Assembly (NCBI GenBank): GCA_025923175.1
Contig: JAICGL010000083.1
Span: 1-10,513, forward strand
Source of the DNA: Acidimicrobiia bacterium
GTDB lineage: Bacteria; Actinomycetota; Acidimicrobiia; IMCC26256; BP-133
Length of the DNA: 10,513 nt
Direction: 5' to 3'
Numbering within the stretch: the first letter of the stretch is position 1; each line of letters begins with the position of its first letter. The notes beneath the pieces were generated by a model, which was not told where the DNA came from, ran no database searches, and saw nothing but the letters and a program-made list of their open reading frames with translations. The translations under genes were made by a program, and so were the position numbers. This document shows, in pieces, positions 1 to 8,893 of this stretch.

Positions 1-1185
1 GCCGCCGGGTGGACAAGCCCCGGCGGCGACAACGCGATGGTCGTGGCCAAGATCGGCGCCGACGGGAAGCTCGACCAGGCCTTCGGGCAGGGCGGCGTGG
101 CGTCGGTCAACGTGGCGGTCGGCGGCAAGACGGTCGAGGTGGCCCGGGCCGTCGCCGTGCAGCCCGACGGGAAGATCGTGATCTCCGGGCCGGTGGAGAA
201 GGATCCGAAGGCGACCGGTGCATCGGCCAAGGACACCGACATCGCCGTCGTCCGTTTCGACGCGACCGGCAAGCCCGACCCGGCCTTCGGGAAGGGAGGC
301 ACAGCCCGCATCGACCTCGGCGCGGGTAAGGCCGTCGGCGAGAGCTACGTCGCCGACAACTCCTGGGGCATGGCGGCCTTGGCCGGCGGGCGCGTGGTCG
401 TCTTCGGTTCCTCGCCGGCGGCGGATCGAGACGACGCGGACTACGCGATCGTGGGGCTCACGGGCGCCGGAGTCCTCGACCAGGCCTTCGGCACGAAAGG
501 CATCACGCGGGTCGACGTGAACCAGGCCACCGACAACGCCCGCGGCGTGGTGGCCCAGTCCGACGGCAAGCTCGTCTTCGCCGGCTACAGCCGGAACAAG
601 GAGGGGGTCATCGATCCCGTCCTCATCCGGACGGGTTCCGACGGCAAACTGGACGCCGGCTTCGGCAAGGACGGGGTCGCCACCGCATCGGTGATCCCGG
701 GCGGCGTGGCCGAGGCATACGCGGTCGCACTCCAGGGCGACAAATTCGTCCTCGCCGGGTACGGGCGTGGCGCCTCGGCCGACGAGAAGGTCGACATGAT
801 GTCGATGCGGTTCAACGCCGACGGGTCCTGGGACAAGAGCTACGGCACCGACGGCCTCACCCGCGTCGACATCGCCGGCGACGCCGACCGCGGCCGGAAC
901 GTCGCTGTCCTGCCCGACGGGCGGATCCTGATCGCGGGGAGCGGCTCGCCGCAGGCCGGCGCCTCCGACGCCATGGTCGTGCTGTTGGACAAGGACGGGA
1001 AGCCGGCGTCCAAGTTCGGCACGGACGGGCGCGTGCTGTCCGACCTCGGGGGCCCGGGTGACGCCTGGTTCGGGCTGACGCAGGCCGGGGACGGCAAGTC
1101 CCTCACGATCGTCGGCTACAAGGGCGCGAACCCGGAGGCGACGGACGTCAAGGACGACGCCGCTGTCGCGAGGATCGCGCTGTAG
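1..1185 (+). CDS. Delta-60 repeat protein, 5' end cut off by the window
   Basis: The frame is open from base 1, so the start lies outside the window; the ATG at 37 falls inside a repeat and is not a convincing start. The visible 394 residues contain six degenerate units of about 60 residues. Each has a turn of the type DGKLDxxFGxxG (residue-equivalent positions near 58, 271, 469, 640, 820 and 991 in bases) followed about 25 residues later by a strand of the type QPDGKIVIxG. This is the pattern of the 'uncharacterized delta-60 repeat' family, which is thought to form beta-propeller-like secreted or surface domains; no enzyme activity is established. No transmembrane segment, anchor or catalytic motif is visible, and the protein stops right after the last repeat. 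A signal peptide, if any, is upstream of the window. The 3' end overlaps the convergent membrane-protein gene by 38 bases. Family assignment is fairly sure; function is unknown. Confidence 0.85.
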   Translation, partial: AAGWTSPGGDNAMVVAKIGADGKLDQAFGQGGVASVNVAVGGKTVEVARAVAVQPDGKIVISGPVEKDPKATGASAKDTDIAVVRFDATGKPDPAFGKGGTARIDLGAGKAVGESYVADNSWGMAALAGGRVVVFGSSPAADRDDADYAIVGLTGAGVLDQAFGTKGITRVDVNQATDNARGVVAQSDGKLVFAGYSRNKEGVIDPVLIRTGSDGKLDAGFGKDGVATASVIPGGVAEAYAVALQGDKFVLAGYGRGASADEKVDMMSMRFNADGSWDKSYGTDGLTRVDIAGDADRGRNVAVLPDGRILIAGSGSPQAGASDAMVVLLDKDGKPASKFGTDGRVLSDLGGPGDAWFGLTQAGDGKSLTIVGYKGANPEATDVKDDAAVARIAL

Positions 1186-3076
1186 CCAGCCCGCCTACGA
1201 CGACGGTGGCCAGCGTGCACGCCACGCCGAGTCGGTCCCAGCCGTCGTTGCCGTAGTCCAGGCGAAGCGCGCTGTGCCCGGCCGGCACCGTGAGGTCGAC
1301 CAGGCCGTCGCGCGACTGCCCGAGCCGGACCGGAGCGCCGTTGAGCCGGGCCTGCCACTTCGGTGACCAGGCCAGCGCCAGCGTCACTCCGGTCCGCTCT
1401 GGTACCTCGACTTCGAACCCGAGGTGCTCGGCGGAGGCTGAGGTGAGCCGGGCCGACGCCGGCCCGGCGGCGCTGACCAGGCTGGCCGGTGCCGGGGATC
1501 CCGGCACGGGTTGCAAAGCCAGGATGGTCAACGGGGGAGAGGTCCACACCGGCTGGAACCGGGCCGATCGGGTAAGCCGTCGGACGAAGCCGTCGGAAGT
1601 CGCCACCACGTGGGTGACGCCATATCGGTTGAGCCGAATGGCGAGGCGGGTGGCCGACAAGCCGTGGAGGTCGTTCATCAGGCCGCCGGCCCGCGGCGTG
1701 CTCGACGATTCGAGGTTGAAACCGTTGAGCGAATTGCGGCCTGAGGCGCGCGCCAGCCACGTTTCCGGGTGGATGACGCCCGTCCGCCTGACCTCGGCGG
1801 GGTAGTCGCGCTCGGTTGCGAAGCGGGCGCCGTCGGGCACGAGGCGGGCGAGTTCGGAGGCGGCCGCGACCATGGCCGGCACCGGCATGGAGAACTGGCC
1901 GGCGCTTCCTCGGCCGGGAGCGGCCGCCACCGCTGCGATGGCGGTGAGCCCGAGGGCCACGGCGTACCCCCGCCCACCGAAGCGCTGGCAGAGGTCGGCA
2001 AGCAGTACGCCCACCGCCAGGATCGCCAGCAGACCGGCGTATCCGAGCCCCCGATTGGCGAGCTGGATGGTCGCCTCGTTCAGCCCGACGAGATGCGGCA
2101 GGCCGTGGGCGGCGAGTAGGTAGGCCAGCGGCGTGGCGACCCAGACAACGGCGCTCGGGTCCTGCCGCCGGCGCGCCCCGACGACCTGGTACGCCCAGGC
2201 GGCGAGAACCAGGAAGGCGACACCGGCAGGGAAGAGGATCCGGCCCGCAGCGATCGAACCGAGCCGGTCCAGAAGTGGGGGAGGAAGCCAGGTGGTGACG
2301 ATGCCCTGCAGGTTCCGGTGCGCCAGGAACGGTACAAGCCAGAAGCCGCACAACCCGGCGCCGCCAGCGGACCCCAGCGCCAGTCGCAGGAGTCCGGCCC
2401 GGGACAGCCCGCGCGTCGCGGCCGAGAGGCCCAGCGCCAGCACCAGGATGACGCCCAGGATGAGCAGGGAGATGAGGTGCGTGATCGCCAACGCGGCCAG
2501 TGACGTGGCGAGCATGACGATCCACGCCCGGCGGTCATCCTCTGTTGTGCGGACGGCGGCTCCGAGAGCAAGGCAGAAGAACACGGCTCCGACCTGGTGC
2601 GGTACCAGGCCGGTCTCGAACAGACCCCGGAGCCCGATCCCGAACGGGGTCGAGACGAGAACCGAGAGCACGCTGGCCAGACCGGATGCCCGCCGGCCCA
2701 ACCCGAACGAGCGGGCCAGGAAGCACACGGCGGGCGGCAGCGCCACGAACGCCGCGACCGAGACGGCCTTGAGGGCCGCATCGTTCGACGCGGCGCCGAA
2801 GGTGACGGCCCGCACCAGGGTCATGAGCCAGACGAGCCCCGGCCCGTTGAAGAGGAACTCCTGATGGCCGAGCACGAAGCGCGGAAACCAGCCGTCGAGC
2901 CGCCCCTCGGCCACGATCCGGGAGATCCCGAAGTCGGCCCGCACGAGATGGGCCATGATGTCCTCGCCGGCCGGTGGTCTCGACCCGACCACCGGCCCGA
3001 CGAGCCAGATTGCTACCGCCGCCCCCAGGAGCGCCCCGACCCAGGTGACGCCGCCCGGGCGGCGCAGGCGGTTCAG
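1148..3076 (-). CDS. GT-C-like polytopic membrane protein, probable CTG start
   Basis: Last gene of the minus-strand operon. From the CTG at 3076 it encodes about 642 residues. The N-terminus reads LNRLRRPGG followed by a hydrophobic helix (WVGALLGAAVAIWLVG), then an acidic motif GEDIMAH at the mouth of the first outer loop. About ten more hydrophobic helices follow, then a roughly 200-residue soluble C-terminal part and a final helix before a basic tail (RSSRQRRRP). Helix, acidic first loop, many helices and a soluble C-terminal domain are the architecture of GT-C glycosyltransferases that use polyprenyl-phosphate sugars. The first loop resembles the membrane proteins labelled 'PTPS-related', and the end (SPKWQARLNG, VPAGHSALRLDY) resembles YfhO-like proteins. 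Donor and acceptor are unknown. The first ATG/GTG/TTG-type start is the GTG at 2992 (614 residues), which would delete helix 1 and has no ribosome-binding site. The gene's role next to an iron transporter is unexplained. Confidence 0.72.
   Translation of the reverse strand: MNRLRRPGGVTWVGALLGAAVAIWLVGPVVGSRPPAGEDIMAHLVRADFGISRIVAEGRLDGWFPRFVLGHQEFLFNGPGLVWLMTLVRAVTFGAASNDAALKAVSVAAFVALPPAVCFLARSFGLGRRASGLASVLSVLVSTPFGIGLRGLFETGLVPHQVGAVFFCLALGAAVRTTEDDRRAWIVMLATSLAALAITHLISLLILGVILVLALGLSAATRGLSRAGLLRLALGSAGGAGLCGFWLVPFLAHRNLQGIVTTWLPPPLLDRLGSIAAGRILFPAGVAFLVLAAWAYQVVGARRRQDPSAVVWVATPLAYLLAAHGLPHLVGLNEATIQLANRGLGYAGLLAILAVGVLLADLCQRFGGRGYAVALGLTAIAAVAAAPGRGSAGQFSMPVPAMVAAASELARLVPDGARFATERDYPAEVRRTGVIHPETWLARASGRNSLNGFNLESSSTPRAGGLMNDLHGLSATRLAIRLNRYGVTHVVATSDGFVRRLTRSARFQPVWTSPPLTILALQPVPGSPAPASLVSAAGPASARLTSASAEHLGFEVEVPERTGVTLALAWSPKWQARLNGAPVRLGQSRDGLVDLTVPAGHSALRLDYGNDGWDRLGVACTLATVVVGGLATARSSRQRRRP
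3073..3076 (-). other. CTGA stop-start overlap of the cupredoxin and GT-C-like genes
   Basis: On the minus strand the cupredoxin gene ends GTGAGCTGA. The last four bases, CTGA, hold its TGA stop and an in-frame CTG for the membrane protein, the same geometry as the ATGA and GTGA junctions earlier in this operon. GGTGA just before it can pair with the 16S tail; a second CTG at 3067 lies 10 bases after it and is an alternative start. Confidence 0.5.
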
Positions 3077-3599
3077 CTCACCGTGAAGGGTATGTGCATC
3101 CCTTCCTTGAGATGGCTTTCCTTCTCACCGTTCGGCTCGGTCTCGGTGATGTTGCACAGCAGGACGTACTTGCCCGCCGCCAGCTTGAAGACCCCAGTAC
3201 AGACCTTGCCGCCTGCGAACGGCTCGATCTCGCCGATCAGGTCGCCCTCGGCCAGCTTGTCCTCGTCCAGCCCGCCGTCGGCGTCCTTCGGGAGGGCATC
3301 CGCGCTCGCACCCTTGACGATGACGACCTCGTGGTTCTCCTTGCCGGCGTTTTCCGCCTTGAGGCTGATGGCCCCCGCCTTCGGCTGGGCCGACGGCTTG
3401 ATCGTGAACTCGTTGAGGGTGAGCACGACCTCCTCGCTGGAGGCCTCGGTAGCCGTGCCTTCGGTCTTGCATTCGGTTGTCGCGCCCGCCGTGCTGCTGG
3501 TCGTCTGATCCGACGCCTGGCCGACGTTCTCTGACGACGTGTCCTTCTTGTCGTCACCGCACCCGGCGACCACCAACGCCATTGCCAAAAACCCGGCGT

Positions 3600-3624
<25 letters not shown>
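3073..3624 (-). CDS. Cupredoxin-like lipoprotein
   Basis: 183 residues. The ATG at 3624 is chosen because a strong GGGGAGG lies 9 bases upstream. Residues 1-22 form a lipoprotein signal with lipobox VAGC (lipidated Cys22), followed by a Ser/Thr/Glu-rich linker (about 28-65) typical of surface-tethered domains. Residues 66-183 look like a one-domain cupredoxin: NHEVVIVKG with His98, LLCNIT with Cys157, then His171 and Met176 in SHLKEGM, ending in the usual last strand (HIPFTVS). This is the His, Cys, His, Met order of type-1 copper sites. Unlike typical relatives with CNxxxH spacing, 13 residues separate Cys157 and His171, so the ligand loop is extended. Cys52 and Cys142 are extra cysteines. 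It overlaps the ABC ATPase by 25 bases and the membrane protein by 4. Metal binding is inferred; a role in iron or copper redox outside the membrane is suggested only by its neighbours. Confidence 0.8.
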
Positions 3625-4729
<1,105 letters not shown>

Positions 4730-4733
<4 letters not shown>

Positions 4734-6379
4734 CCCGCGCTCGCCTTGGCCGGCCCGGCCGTGGGTTCGCCCAGGGCGCGTTCCCACTGCGACGGCCCCT
4801 TCTCACCGGCGCCGGCCCGCAGCATGAGAATCACCGGAACGAGCGCGACGGCGATGATCGTGAGCGCGGGCAGCCCGGTCTCCTCCCAGGCCGAGTTCTG
4901 GGTCAGACCGAAGACCAGCACGGCCAGCGTGTCGTAGTTGAACGGGCGCAGCAGCAAGACGATCGACAATTCCTGCAGCGTGTGGACGAACACGAGCAGC
5001 ACGGCAGCGGCGGCGCCGGAGCGCAGCATCGGGAGGTGGATGCGGCGGAGGATCCGCCCGGGCCGGGCGCCGAGCGTCCGCGCCGCCATCACCACCGACG
5101 GCGTGATCTTCTCGAGGCTGGCGTCGACCGTCACGGTGGACAGCGGAACGAATCGCACGACGTAGGCGTAGACGACACCGAACAGCGTCGTGGTGACCAG
5201 CGTGACGCGGCCCACGGCGCTGAACATCGCCAGCACGCCGAGGGCGATCACGGTTCCAGGAAGGGCATAGCCGACCAGGATGCCCTTGGTCGCCCAGCGG
5301 CTGACCCTACCCCCGGTGAGGCGCCCGGCGGCGGTGACAATCCCGCCGACGAGGAGGCAGCTGAAGGCAGCCAGTCCCGCTAGCGTGACGCTGCGGCTCA
5401 TGTGTTCCAGATATTGCTGGAACGTGAGCTGCGACCCGAGTTGCGTCCACGTCAACAGCCGCCATACGGGGAGCAGGAAGGCGGCCGACAACACCGCGAG
5501 GCAGGCACCGGTGGCTGCCCATCGGCGCGCACCTCGGAGCACAACTGGCTCCAGGAAGCCTTTGGCTCCGGCCTGGTAGAAGCGGGCCCGGCCCCGCAGC
5601 GCCCGCTCGAGCACGATGATGACCAGCGCAACCACCAGCACGAGCACGGCCAACTGTGTGGCCGTGACGCGATCGCCCTGCCCCTTCCACACCTTGAAGA
5701 TCCCGACGGGAATCGTCTCGACGTTGAAGTACTGAACGGTTGCGAAGTCGGTGAGGACCTCCATCATGACCAGCGCCACGCCCGCCGCGAGTGTCGGCCG
5801 AGCGGCAGGCAGCACCGCTCGCCATGCGCCCCGGAGACGACCCTGACCGAGCGTGCGGGAGACCTGCCAGGTGCGCAGACCCTGCTCCCGCAAAGCCGTC
5901 AGCATCAGGACGTAGACGTAGGGATACAGCGTCAACGACAACACGACAGCGGCGCCGGGCAGCGACCGCACGTTGGGGAACCAGACGCTGGAGGTGCCGA
6001 ACCAGTCCCGCAGGGTCGACTGGACCGGGCCGGCAAAGGAGAACGTCGTCATGAAGACGTAGCCGAGGATGTAGCCCGGCATCGCCAGCGGCAGCACCAA
6101 CGCCACCCGGAACACGGAACGGCCGGGGAACCGGTAGGCGCTGACCATCCAGGCCATCGAGACGCCCAGGAGCATCGTCCCGATGCTCACGAGCACCAGC
6201 AGGGCGACCGTCGACGTGAGCATGGTGGGGAGCCGGTTGTCCCAGAGGCGCCGCCACACGTCGACGGAGGGCGTCAGCGCCTCCGACGCCATCATGGCCA
6301 CCGGCAGGATCACCAGCGCGGCGACCCCCACCACCAGGATGGGCCAGGGATTGAACGCCCGCCGTGGGGCAAGGCTCAC
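4730..6379 (-). CDS. Fe(III)-type ABC transporter permease, two fused permease domains
   Basis: 549 residues, inner membrane. It starts at a GTG (6379) that overlaps the stop of the binding-protein gene in GTGA, with a GAGGT ribosome-binding site 9 bases upstream. It holds two homologous permease halves, as in FbpB/FutB-type ferric permeases, so one chain supplies both halves of the channel. About twelve hydrophobic helices are visible. Each half has an EAA-type loop that docks on the ATPase: residues about 164-193 (REQGLRTWQVSRTLGQGR... VLPAARP) and about 422-450 (LEKITPSVVMAARTLGARPGR... HLP). The motif DFATVQYFNVETIPVGIFKVW (210-230, given here only as a landmark) is typical of the ferric subgroup. 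The stop overlaps the ATPase start by 4 bases, so subunit amounts are probably set by translational coupling. Iron as substrate rests on family resemblance and the binding protein. Confidence 0.9.
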
Positions 6380-7398
6380 TTGTAGCCGACCTCGTCCATG
6401 AGCCGGATGGAGTCGGCGTTCAGGTCACCGATCTTGGCCGCTTCGATCTCGTCCGCCTTGAACTCTCCGAGCGCCTTCGTCTCAGCTGTCGGCTGGACCG
6501 TCGGGTTGGCGGGGAACTCCTGACTGGTTGAGATGAAGATCTGCTGCCCGTCGGTGGCCAGCCATTCGATGAAGCGCTGTGCGAGCTCGGGATCGTCGGC
6601 GAACTTCGTCACGCCGGCACCACTCAGGTTGACATGGGAGCCCCGCCCGGCCTGATCGGCCCAGAACATCTTGACCTTCAGGTTGGGGTTCTTCGTCAGT
6701 TCCTGCACCAGGTAGTAGTGGTTGACGATGGCGACGTCGCAACCGCCCGCCCCCACCGTCAGCACGATCTCCTTGTCGGAGTTGATGAAGTTCGGGCGGT
6801 TGGCGACCCAGCTCTGCACGATCTTCTTCGCTCCGTCGTAGCCCTCGTGGGCGATCAGGCTGGCCACGAGCGACTGGGTGTAGGTGGCGGTGGAGTTCCG
6901 CAGGCAGATCCGTCCCCGCCACTTCTGGTCGCCGAGGGCGGCGTACGTCGACAGGTCGGAGGGATTCACCTTGTCGGGGTTGTAGATGATGCTGCGGGCC
7001 CGTATCGCCAGACCGATCCAGCGGTCCTGGGAATCCCGGTAGGCGGCGGGAATCGCCTCGTCCAGCTTCGGAGTCTCCAAGGGGCGCAGCAGGTCGGAGT
7101 TGGCGGCCAGCGCCAGGTTGGCGACGTCGACCGTGAGGTAGACATCGGCCAGCGTGTCGTCACCCTCGGTCTTCAGCCGCTCCCGCAGGTCGGCGTCGCT
7201 GCCGAAGAGGTACTGCACCTTGATGCCGGTCTCTTTGCCGAATCTGTCGAAGGCCGTCTCGCTGCCGTAGTGGCGGCCGGAGTAGACCCGCACCACCTTG
7301 TCGTCCTGGCTGGCGCCCGCGGAACAGCCCGCAGCGGCGACCGGCGCCAGGAGACAAAAAGCGGCCGCCGCAGCCACGGAGCGAAGGCGGCTGCGCAT
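6376..7398 (-). CDS. Fe(III)-type ABC transporter substrate-binding lipoprotein
   Basis: 340 residues from the ATG at 7398, chosen for its GGGAGGA ribosome-binding site 4 bases upstream; a TTG at 7425 would add nine residues before an otherwise normal signal. The signal peptide ends in lipobox AAGC, with Cys25 the predicted lipid anchor. The mature part is a class of periplasmic-type binding protein close to FutA/FbpA: VYSGRHYGSE (Tyr44), IIYNP (Tyr139), a Cys165 and Cys220 pair in CLRNSTATYTQSL and GGCDVAI that could form a disulfide, and VNHYYL with the adjacent Tyr228 and Tyr229 expected to bind ferric iron in the C-lobe. His227 before the Tyr pair takes a place where I recall Thr in many FutA proteins. 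It is first in the operon and preceded by a -10 element and a possible iron box. Ferric iron is the likeliest ligand; other metals are not excluded. Confidence 0.9.
   Translation of the reverse strand: MRSRLRSVAAAAAFCLLAPVAAAGCSAGASQDDKVVRVYSGRHYGSETAFDRFGKETGIKVQYLFGSDADLRERLKTEGDDTLADVYLTVDVANLALAANSDLLRPLETPKLDEAIPAAYRDSQDRWIGLAIRARSIIYNPDKVNPSDLSTYAALGDQKWRGRICLRNSTATYTQSLVASLIAHEGYDGAKKIVQSWVANRPNFINSDKEIVLTVGAGGCDVAIVNHYYLVQELTKNPNLKVKMFWADQAGRGSHVNLSGAGVTKFADDPELAQRFIEWLATDGQQIFISTSQEFPANPTVQPTAETKALGEFKADEIEAAKIGDLNADSIRLMDEVGYK
6389..6393 (-). promoter_or_regulatory. Ribosome-binding site of the permease gene
   Basis: GAGGT on the minus strand, 9 bases before the GTG at 6379. It supports this GTG start, which overlaps the upstream stop codon. 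Confidence 0.55.
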
Positions 7399-7402
7399 GA
7401 CG

Positions 7403-7409
7403 TCCTCCC
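7403..7409 (-). promoter_or_regulatory. Ribosome-binding site of the binding-protein gene
   Basis: GGGAGGA on the minus strand, 4 bases before the ATG at 7398. It decides between this ATG and the TTG at 7425, which has no comparable site. Confidence 0.8.
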
Positions 7410-7427
7410 AGGTCTTGTGAGCCAAAC

Positions 7428-7433
7428 ACTATA
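7428..7433 (-). promoter_or_regulatory. Candidate -10 promoter element of the iron-transport operon
   Basis: TATAGT on the minus strand, one base from TATAAT, about 30 bases upstream of the ATG at 7398. This would give a transcript start near 7421 and a leader of about 23 bases holding the ribosome-binding site. No good -35 hexamer is visible at 16-18 bases (GCGAAT at 7456-7451 is poor), which fits a promoter needing other contacts or an activator. Inferred from sequence only. Confidence 0.5.
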
Positions 7434-7449
7434 CGTTCGTATTCCCTAA
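7431..7449 (-). promoter_or_regulatory. Candidate IdeR/DtxR-type iron box between divergent promoters
   Basis: The minus strand reads TTAGGGAATACGAACGTAT. Against the known 19-base actinobacterial iron-box consensus TTAGGTTAGSCTAACCTAA it matches at 12 of 19 positions, including the whole left TTAGG half. Its right part holds a perfect inverted repeat ATACG-AA-CGTAT (7431-7442). It overlaps both the -10 of the iron operon and the putative -10 of the divergent dehydrogenase gene, where a repressor would block both. The match is weaker than typical proven sites, so it could instead belong to another dimeric regulator recognising the inverted repeat. Confidence 0.4.
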
Positions 7450-7452
7450 GAT
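7447..7452 (+). promoter_or_regulatory. Candidate -10 element for a leaderless dehydrogenase transcript
   Basis: TAAGAT fits the TANNNT -10 pattern of actinobacterial promoters. It ends 7 bases before the GTG at 7460, so transcription would begin at or next to the start codon and the message would be leaderless. This agrees with the lack of a ribosome-binding site before that GTG. No -35 is evident. Confidence 0.4.
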
Positions 7453-7459
7453 TCGCCCG

Positions 7460-8893
7460 GTGCATCGGCGGAGTCGAACTGTGCTCTTGCTCGTCGGGGG
7501 GATCGTCGCCGTCGCGGCGGTCGTCGGAGTGCTGTCGGGAGGCGATATCCCACCTGACCCGCCCCGAACAGCCGGCCTCCGCTTTGCCAAAGGTCAGGTC
7601 GAGGGCACGGACACGACCAAGGTGACGACGGTCAGGTTCGGACCTGACGGCCGGCTGTACGTCGGCCAGCAGACCGGGATCATCCGGGCCCTGACACTCG
7701 AGCGCCGTGGGCCGGCTTCATACCGGGTGACCGCCACGGAGGTCATCGGGCTGCTGATCGACATCCCGAACCACGACGACAGCGGAGCGGAGAACCGGGC
7801 CGTGGTCGGCCGTCAACTGACCGGTATCGAGATCGCAGGCACAGCCGATCAGCCGGTGATCTATGCGGTCACGACCGATCCCCGCATCGGGGGCGGCCCG
7901 TCGGGGCTCGATATTCCTCTCGACACCAACTCCGGCGTGTTGTCGCGGCTCACCCGCGAGGGCGCCAGGTGGCGGCGGACGGATCTGGTGCGAGGGTTGC
8001 CGCGGTCGGGGGAGAACCACGCGGGAAACGGACTCGTGCTGGACCGGGCGGGGTCGCGGCTCTACCTGGCCCAAGGGGGCAACACGAACCACGGAGCGCC
8101 GTCGAAGCACTTCGCGTTCACGCCCGAGTACGCCCTGTCGGGGGCGATCCTCTCGATCGACCTGGCGGCCATCGGGGAGGGGACCTTCGACCTGCCGACG
8201 CTCGACGATCCCGACCGGCCCGGCACCGCCGACGCCGGCGACCCGTTCGGCGGCGCCAAGGGGGACAACCAGGCGCGTCTTGCCGCCGACGGACCGGTCA
8301 CCGTGTACGCCCCGGGATTCCGCAACCCCTATGACATCGTGCTCACCGCAGCGGGGAGGCTGTACACGATCGACAACGGGGCCAACCCGAACTGGGGCGA
8401 CGCGCCCCACCAGGCCGGTGGCCGCTGCACCAACGACCCGCGAACCGGCGGGAAGCGCCAGGAGGACACCCTGCACTACATACGGGCGGCGGGGTACTAC
8501 GGCGGCCATCCCAACCCCACCCGGGCCAATCCGGCCAACGTCTTCGCCGGCCAGTCGCCGGTGGCGGTAGCGAACGCGGCGGAGTGTGAGGTCCGGCGAT
8601 CGGGGGCGCTGACGACGTTTCCGGCTTCCACCAACGGTCTCGTGGAGTACCGCAGCCAGGCCCTCGGCGGGGCGATGGCCGGCGATTTGCTGACGGCCAG
8701 CTTCGACAACCGCATCTACCGGCTGAAGCTCCACCCCGACGGTGGCCTGTCCCGCAAGGAGATCCTGTTCGAGGATGTGGGGCAGGTACCGCTCGACGTC
8801 ACCGCGCAGGGCGACGGGGACGTGTTCCCGGGCACGATCTGGGCGGGCAACTTCGCCGACGGCTCGATCACCGTCTTCGAACCGGAGCCCTAG
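7460..8893 (+). CDS. Membrane-anchored glucose/sorbosone dehydrogenase family protein (PQQ-type beta-propeller)
   Basis: 477 residues. The N-terminus MHRRSR plus a hydrophobic stretch (7-25) without a lipobox cysteine looks like a signal anchor, so the enzyme would face outward. The rest resembles the soluble quinoprotein glucose dehydrogenase/sorbosone dehydrogenase family, six-bladed propellers that oxidise sugars with bound PQQ. Visible motifs are VRFGPDGRLYVG (58-69), GENHAGNGLVLD with His187 in the place of the family's catalytic His, FRNPYDI with Arg288, and GYYGGHPNPTRAN with His350. The GTG at 7460 lies 7 bases after a TAAGAT element and may be leaderless; the in-frame GTG at 7481 has GGCGGAG upstream but would trim the basic residues before the helix. 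The gene is divergent from the iron operon and its stop is shared with the kelch gene. PQQ use and substrate are not shown; some family members have other or no known activity. Confidence 0.75.
   Translation: MHRRSRTVLLLVGGIVAVAAVVGVLSGGDIPPDPPRTAGLRFAKGQVEGTDTTKVTTVRFGPDGRLYVGQQTGIIRALTLERRGPASYRVTATEVIGLLIDIPNHDDSGAENRAVVGRQLTGIEIAGTADQPVIYAVTTDPRIGGGPSGLDIPLDTNSGVLSRLTREGARWRRTDLVRGLPRSGENHAGNGLVLDRAGSRLYLAQGGNTNHGAPSKHFAFTPEYALSGAILSIDLAAIGEGTFDLPTLDDPDRPGTADAGDPFGGAKGDNQARLAADGPVTVYAPGFRNPYDIVLTAAGRLYTIDNGANPNWGDAPHQAGGRCTNDPRTGGKRQEDTLHYIRAAGYYGGHPNPTRANPANVFAGQSPVAVANAAECEVRRSGALTTFPASTNGLVEYRSQALGGAMAGDLLTASFDNRIYRLKLHPDGGLSRKEILFEDVGQVPLDVTAQGDGDVFPGTIWAGNFADGSITVFEPEP

Noticed and set aside
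37..1185. Tandem DNA repeat or CRISPR-like array in the delta-60 gene
   Set aside because: The periodicity is about 180 bases and is conserved only at protein level; the DNA copies are divergent and have no spacer structure.
1116..2525. Minus-strand open frame of 469 codons within the GT-C-like gene
   Set aside because: Arg/Gly/Pro-rich translation without motifs, overlapping a frame with clear membrane helices.
7399..7459. Riboswitch or small RNA in the divergent control region
   Set aside because: Only 61 bases, with about 23 bases of predicted leader on one side and none on the other; too short to hold an aptamer.
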